From the NCBI GenBank assembly GCA_021613375.1, contig CM038716.1, positions 16,274,024 to 16,338,023 of the forward strand: DNA of 64,000 nt, read 5' to 3'. Under the pieces are notes generated by a model, which did not search any database, was not told the origin of the DNA, and saw only the letters and a list, made by a program, of their open reading frames with translations. Position numbers and translations under genes: made by a program. Positions 58,680 through 64,000 of the stretch are shown here, in pieces (the stretch's first letter is position 1; each line of letters begins with the position of its first letter). Source of the DNA: Megaleporinus macrocephalus (Eukaryota; Chordata; Actinopteri; Characiformes; Anostomidae).

Positions 58680-60679
58680 AGCCTGAATAGCAGTAGTAGT
58701 AGTTGTTCTATACAGTAAAGATATTTTATACTATTAAATTGCATATAAGCCTATTACCTCGTAACGTTTAATACGCATGGAGCTTTCTGTTCGTACTCTG
58801 CGTTCATTTCGTGCGGAATTTGTGCATTTTCGGAAAGCTTAAGGATATGGACGGGACGCAGCAATACCACTGCAGAACATCGGGGCAGTGCAAGACACAA
58901 CCATTTTCACATGAACACGATGTAAAAGAAACAGCAGGACTTTTTGAAGATTGGTTGTGCTAGTTGGTTATAAATTTTATAAAACAGTTGTTTTTCGTTG
59001 TTTTTGAAGTAAATACAGAACTACAAACTCATCCACCGTCACAGTGTTTGATTTACTCTGAACTGCCCTCTACTGGAAGTGTTGCTCAACAACCACATCA
59101 ACAGAGCTGATGCAGAGAAGTCTGTGGGCAGTCAGGGTTATATCAAGACCTTCTGATCTAAAACTATAGTTTATGTTATTTATTATGTTGTTTTCTGTAG
59201 TGCAGCATTGTAGCCCACAGCCTCATCACTTTAACAGTATTCAAGGTTTTATATCACTTTCATTTATCAGTGTTCTGTCACTACAGTACCCAGCATTGCG
59301 TCAATATATCATGCATCACTGGGGAATCATTGTGGTGTCTTGGTTGATCTACAAGCTCATAACTACAACCAAACAATCATTAGTGCAACTCTTACCTCAG
59401 ATCAGATCTTTCTTCAGAATAAAGGGTGCCAGAGATCACTTTTTCACTCTTTTAGCCAGAGAAAAGAAGCCAAACTTTTATCTCATTGACCTTCACATCT
59501 GGTGAGTCATTTCCGTCATTTGAGAAATCCATTCTCCTCATTGTAATGATGATTTGAAGACCACAGATGTGTAGCTTTGTGCATTTACCAGATGGAAAAA
59601 AATCCTCCTACCTTCAAGATACATGACCAGAAGGTGATGTTTCTAGCGTTTAAGCTGGAAAATCTCACTCTAGAGACTACTGCAGCATCGCTGTAGCATG
59701 TAAATAAGCAACAGCTGTAGTAATTGATTAGGTTATTACACATTTACATGATCTACTGCAATTACATATCTAAGCAGTAGTGCCTGAGAGAGAGAGTGTT
59801 AGAGTTGTGATTGGATCACCATATACTAAGTCATCACATTCATGGAAGCTGATGCACTTTAATATTTTCTCGCTTTGCAAAGTAAAGAAACAATGGTATA
59901 GATTTGCTCTTGACATTGGTGGGGACCTATGAATCTCCCGCCCCTCCTTTGAGTTTCAACTGAAGTTAGACATGCTTCTCTCTGTGACTGTGAGAGAACT
60001 GACAGTTGGCAGTTTGTTGTGCAGTTCATTTATAAACCATGTTATTAGCTTCATAGCTACAGACGATGTTAGCTTGCTGTATGCTGTGCCACAAAGCCTA
60101 GCATTGCCATTAATTGCCATTGCCGTATGATGGGCTTAGGTCCTTTTGTCAACCTTCTTCTTTTCTACAGCCATCTTCACTCGCTTTTAATACCCACAGT
60201 AAGTCTCACATATGACTTTTCCATCCAGCTTTGACGCTACTAACAACCAAACGTAGCTACAAGAGTCTTACGCAACAGCAGCGAAAGACACAGCCAATCA
60301 CACTGGACATATGTCTTACCGGGAGGTATGATTTAACATTATTTAACCTTTTCTCTCTAGGTTAATGAGACGTCTAGGTTAATGAGACATTGACAGATCA
60401 GGGTTTTTGTTAGAGGGGATCAAATTATTGGTAAGGACAATTCAATAATTGCTGGATATTGGTAGGGTCACTTCACCTCCGTCCATGCTAATTCAGTGCC
60501 CTTGTAAGGAAACATTAGTGGGTTGTGCAGTGAACATTGTTGTTATGTTGTGGCTATATTCTGTTATTTTGATCAGGTCAGACTGTGCAGTTAGAACTAA
60601 CTCCTGAATAAAGACCATTCTACCAAATCTGTTCAAAGTCGGAGTTGAAAACTGATTTGAGTTTTTTAATTTAGAACTA

Positions 60680-60966
60680 TTTGCCACTTGTATTTCACAC
60701 ACTGGGGAATTTGACCTCTGAATTTAACCAATCCGTGCAGTGAAACACCCACATATACACAGACTAGTGAACATACACACTATGTAAGCACAGAAAGCAC
60801 ACTTGCCTGAAATGTTGGGCAGCCCTATCCACGGCACCTGGTGAGCAGTTGGGCGCTAGGTGCCTTGCTCAAGGGAACATCAGTTGTGCCCTGTCAGTTC
60901 AGGGAATCGAACCTGTGACCTTCCAGTCATGAGATTGGATTCCTAACCTTTAGCCGGCGACTGCCC
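60680..60966 (-). mobile_element. tRNA-derived SINE (HAmo-like)
   Basis: Read on the minus strand it begins TGGGGCAGTCG, has an A-box-like GGCTAAAGGTT (60948-60958) and a perfect box B GGTTCGATTCC (60903-60913). The body CTTGAGCAAGGCACCTAGCG and a degenerate tail follow. It is a different family from the SINE at 45253. The wording resembles otophysan tRNA SINEs such as HAmo; that name is from memory. Confidence 0.75.
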
Positions 60967-61479
60967 CAGAGTGACCTTGTTGCTTACTTATGTTTATTTG
61001 AATAAAATAACTTTCTGAACTTTCCATTTTGTCACCACCAGTACAATAATAATAATAACAAATTGTAACCAAATGTGAGAATTTAACTGAGCATAATCTG
61101 AGTTAGTACATGACTGGTAAACACAGCTTTGAACTGTTGTACATAAAATCATAATATTTTTTATTAAAACACAGTTTTCAGAAATCATAATAAATAAACT
61201 TGAACTAAATCTTTTAACTTCTAATCACAGACACCCTATAAATACCCTATAAATTATGATGGTGTATATATTAATATATATTCTTTAATAGATTCAATTC
61301 TTGTGAATGTGTGTGTCTGAATGTGTAATTTTTTTCCTACATTTTGCTTTCACTCTGGGTCTGCAGTTTAAGCAAACTGGGCAGAATGATCCATAAAAGT
61401 AAACATATAGTGCAAACCGAATGTACAGCAACAGACAATGATAGCAAAGACAGTAACAGCTGCATGGAGGCACCCCGCT

Positions 61480-61730
61480 GTGGAGTGTTAATGAGGCTTT
61501 GCCAGGCTGTCCGTGCCACACTGCACTTACGCACGGCGCTCCGTTGGGCACCCCACCTGTCCTCCGCATCCCGCCCTGCCCACCCCGGCAACAGTCTGCG
61601 TAGCTTGATGGATGAGGGCTCCTGTAAATGGCAGACTGCATCGGAGGCGAGAACATTAAAGATTTAGGCCTCTCAATAATTCACATCACAACGAAAGGGC
61701 AGCTTCGCCCCTCCCTTCACATCTCGCTAA
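61480..61730. other. GC-rich unique block, candidate conserved non-coding element
   Basis: Dense CpG and GC words (CACTTACGCACGGCGCTCCG, TCCGCATCCCGCCCTGCCC) followed by AGGCCTCTCAATAATTCAC. Both strands carry overlapping open frames of 84-120 codons without a domain, which GC-richness alone explains. Regulatory function is inference. Confidence 0.4.
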
Positions 61731-63672
61731 AGGTTAAACACAAACAAGGCAGGATTGATGGAGTGCAGTCAGGGAGGGGAGAGAGCAGGGGAAGTGAAGA
61801 CCCCACTGGCCTTTCAACAGGAAACCACCCCCATCATCGTCACCGAATCCAAGGATAGCCAAAATGTCACGAGCAGCGAAGATGACTATCAGTTCACCTT
61901 CGCTGTCATGTAGCAGAATCAAACACTTACAGCTAGTGTTGTAGTGCTATTGTATGATCTCTGGTTTGTCTCTGTCTCCGGGTTTTGTTAAACAACACAT
62001 TCAGTAAGTCTATTCTATTTAGTCTAGTCTGTGTTTAGATCAAAATCTTAATTCATGAGGAACAGGGAAGAAAAACAGGTGCTCTACTCATTCAGTATCC
62101 AATCAGTGAACTTGTTTTTTGAATAGCCTAAAATAAAGATGAAGGAGAAAGGACAGAGAAATATCTTTAAGGGAGTTTCTACACTTTTCTGCTCCAGTTA
62201 TATTCAATCACCAGAGATTTGTTTATTGTCCACATTTTGCTTATTTAACTTTAAACTTGAGCCATAAGGCTAGTATTAACAACAAACACTGGAAGTCAAT
62301 AGTCACCCAAATCTTTTCTGTAAATGCATTCCCCAAAACTCTGTACAGCCCACTCTAAACCTTTATGTTAGGACACAGTATGACTTGCTGCAAACTATAT
62401 AAACTGGCAAGTAGTTAAACGCTGGGTGCTGCCACTCCAGACAACAAGTGTTGTGCATGATCCCAACTCCTCTGCAGAATCTGACTTCGCGATTTCTGTT
62501 GTTTCTATTTGCGACTGTATTGTGCACAACTATTAAAAGCGACTTTTTTCTTTATCAGCTCGATCGCTACTCAGCTCATGTCTCTAGTTTCACTGCTCAC
62601 AAGACTGCTGAAGAAGAGTCTGTGCTCAGCTACATAGTGAAACTTTGTTCATTATTATAATTCATGCATATAAGTCATATGTTCTAAACCACAGTAGCAA
62701 GTCTGTATAACCTTAATGAGAAGCTGGGTGCAGTTTGAGTAGGTTAAAATACGTTTTAGGAATGTATGTACAGAGAAGATTTCGGTGACTATTGGCTTCT
62801 AGTGTTTGTTAGCAGCATTAGCCTTGATGTTAAACTAAAGAAGTATATTTTGCACATCAAACAGGCTGATCGACTACATTAGGAGTAAATACTTTTTTCC
62901 CCCAAACTGTTCCTGTACTCAGACTGGTTGATAATATTATTCGAAATTAACTACAAATGAATTTCAAGTTCTTTATTGGCTGTTATTTGAAATAATCTAA
63001 ACTAATGAGTTGACTGCTTTAGGTATCGGCTCTGTTTATCCATTACTGCAGCACTACTCACAGCTGAATGAGAAACTAACCCACTGGCACTTGAGTACTG
63101 AAGTTTTAGAAACTGAGAAGTTTTAGCATCTGCTTTTAGCACTCTTGCTGATCAGGAGCCCTAAGAACTTTTACAGTCATTAAAAATGAATTAGCTTGAC
63201 TGTTGCGCATTACTGAGCTGTGCTGTATAGGAATGCGCATATGGTGTGCGCTGTGGGTGAATTGTGGGGTGTCTGGGATCTGTGTTATCCTCAGCATAGG
63301 ACACCCATGTGAGTGTGTGCAACTCTCTGAGGCTGATCTGGGTACTTTCTCACATTCCATGCCCCCCTCCCTATGAGTCCCTCAGGACATGTACCCTGCA
63401 GAGCAAGACACCCACCAGCCACACACACACACCCCGCATACCCACTGATACACAGTCACAGCAAAACTAGGTCTCTGCTTTCTGTGCTTAGCCCCAAAAG
63501 TGTCTGTATTAAGGAGGAGCACGTTTTCTAATTTTTCATTTAAATAAAAGAGTTTATTGTTGTATGTAAGCATTTTAGTTTCCCCTCTGAGTCCATACAA
63601 TATATGGTAGGCATTCCTAGTGACTTATTACTAATTAACTCATTGTTTTTGTGATATTACAAAAACAACATA

Positions 63673-63749
63673 CTTCAGCCCCATTATTTTATATAACAAT
63701 AGAATTCTGTGAACAAGGAAGGTGTACGTAGTTTTATACAGTACAGTTA

Positions 63750-63804
<55 letters not shown>

Positions 63805-63886
63805 GAAAATAACTGTACTGTATGAAACTACGTACACCTTCCTTGTTCACAGAATTCTATTGTTATATAAAATAATGGGGCTGAAG
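63673..63886. mobile_element. Palindromic MITE with AT-microsatellite core
   Basis: Ends CTTCAGCCCC / GGGGCTGAAG are flanked by TA (63671-63672, 63887-63888). The arms, about 85 bp each, differ at only two positions. Between them is a (TA)n of about 45 bp. There is no coding capacity. The near-identity of the arms indicates a recent insertion or correction between the arms. Confidence 0.9.
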
Positions 63887-63887
63887 T

Positions 63888-63935
63888 ATATATACCTTCT
63901 ACCTTCTACCTTCTATACTATATACCTTCCTTATA
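63888..63935 (+). repeat. TACCTTC short tandem repeat
   Basis: Repeats of TATACCTTCTACCTTCTA follow directly after the palindromic MITE. Confidence 0.8.
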
Positions 63936-64000
63936 ACACAGTATATATAAATATTTACAGCCTCCTAGTGTCCTACTACTTGATTTTAACTGAAGCGATT

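Larger units (their letters stand above)
56393..64000 (+). other. Start of intron 4
   Basis: It begins with GTGAGC and runs past the window end. I looked for the next SEZ6 exon (a sushi domain with conserved Cys, Gly-Tyr and Trp) and saw none. Named repeats inside are listed separately. Unassigned parts include about 58680-60660, 60970-61470 and 61870-63640. Confidence 0.8.

Noticed and set aside
59173..59505. 110-codon frame ending near a GTGAGT donor-like site, considered as the next exon
   Set aside because: It has no sushi-domain cysteines or Gly-Tyr/Trp pattern expected after CUB1 of SEZ6, and its composition is that of AT-rich intron.
61294..61667. Overlapping frames of 84-120 codons on both strands
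   Set aside because: GC-rich DNA reduces stop codons. No splice sites or domain were recognised.

Overview
The window is vertebrate nuclear DNA, almost certainly from a teleost fish and probably an otophysan such as a characin or catfish. The reasons are the AT-rich background, exons with GT-AG splice sites, several Tc1/mariner and Tol2-like hAT relics, tRNA-derived SINEs of fish type, and LINE relics carrying reverse-transcriptase motifs. There is no bacterial-style gene organisation. The species call is inference.

Only one host gene is supported. It lies on the + strand and belongs to the SEZ6 (seizure-related 6) family of neuronal CUB/sushi membrane proteins, most likely sez6. Three internal coding exons are present: 2223-2924 (Thr/Pro-rich extracellular stalk), 7610-7740 (first half of CUB domain 1) and 56203-56392 (second half). 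Reading phases agree across both joins (1-1, 1-0, 0-1). The signal-peptide exon lies upstream of the window. The sushi, later CUB and transmembrane exons lie downstream.

The rest is intron: the end of intron 1 (1-2222), intron 2 (2925-7609, 4.7 kb), a very large intron 3 (7741-56202, 48.5 kb) and the start of intron 4 (56393-64000). Numbering assumes one upstream coding exon.

The introns hold dated or datable mobile elements: LINE relics on the minus strand at 1.0-1.3, 13.7-15.2 and 16.6-16.9 kb; solo LTRs with 5-bp duplications at 32.1-32.6 and 34.9-35.3 kb plus degraded relatives at 0-0.24 and 38.4-38.8 kb; hAT elements at 20.0-20.7 and 31.5-32.0 kb; Tc1/mariner relics at 3.9, 5.1-5.7, 19.5 and 45.9-46.4 kb; palindromic MITEs at 57.5-57.8 and 63.7-63.9 kb; and SINEs at 25.8, 37.0, 45.3 and 60.7 kb. 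Several moderately repeated families are unnamed. There is an 11-copy 37-bp minisatellite at 8.5-8.9 kb, and long pyrimidine-rich tracts lie on the sense strand.

No wholly new system is evident. The most notable signals are around exon 4: its polypyrimidine tract is a TC microsatellite behind a distant candidate branch point, and about 570 bp downstream lie two 500-bp CU-rich tracts separated by a hairpin-forming MITE that sits at the exact centre of a 30-bp perfect palindromic target.
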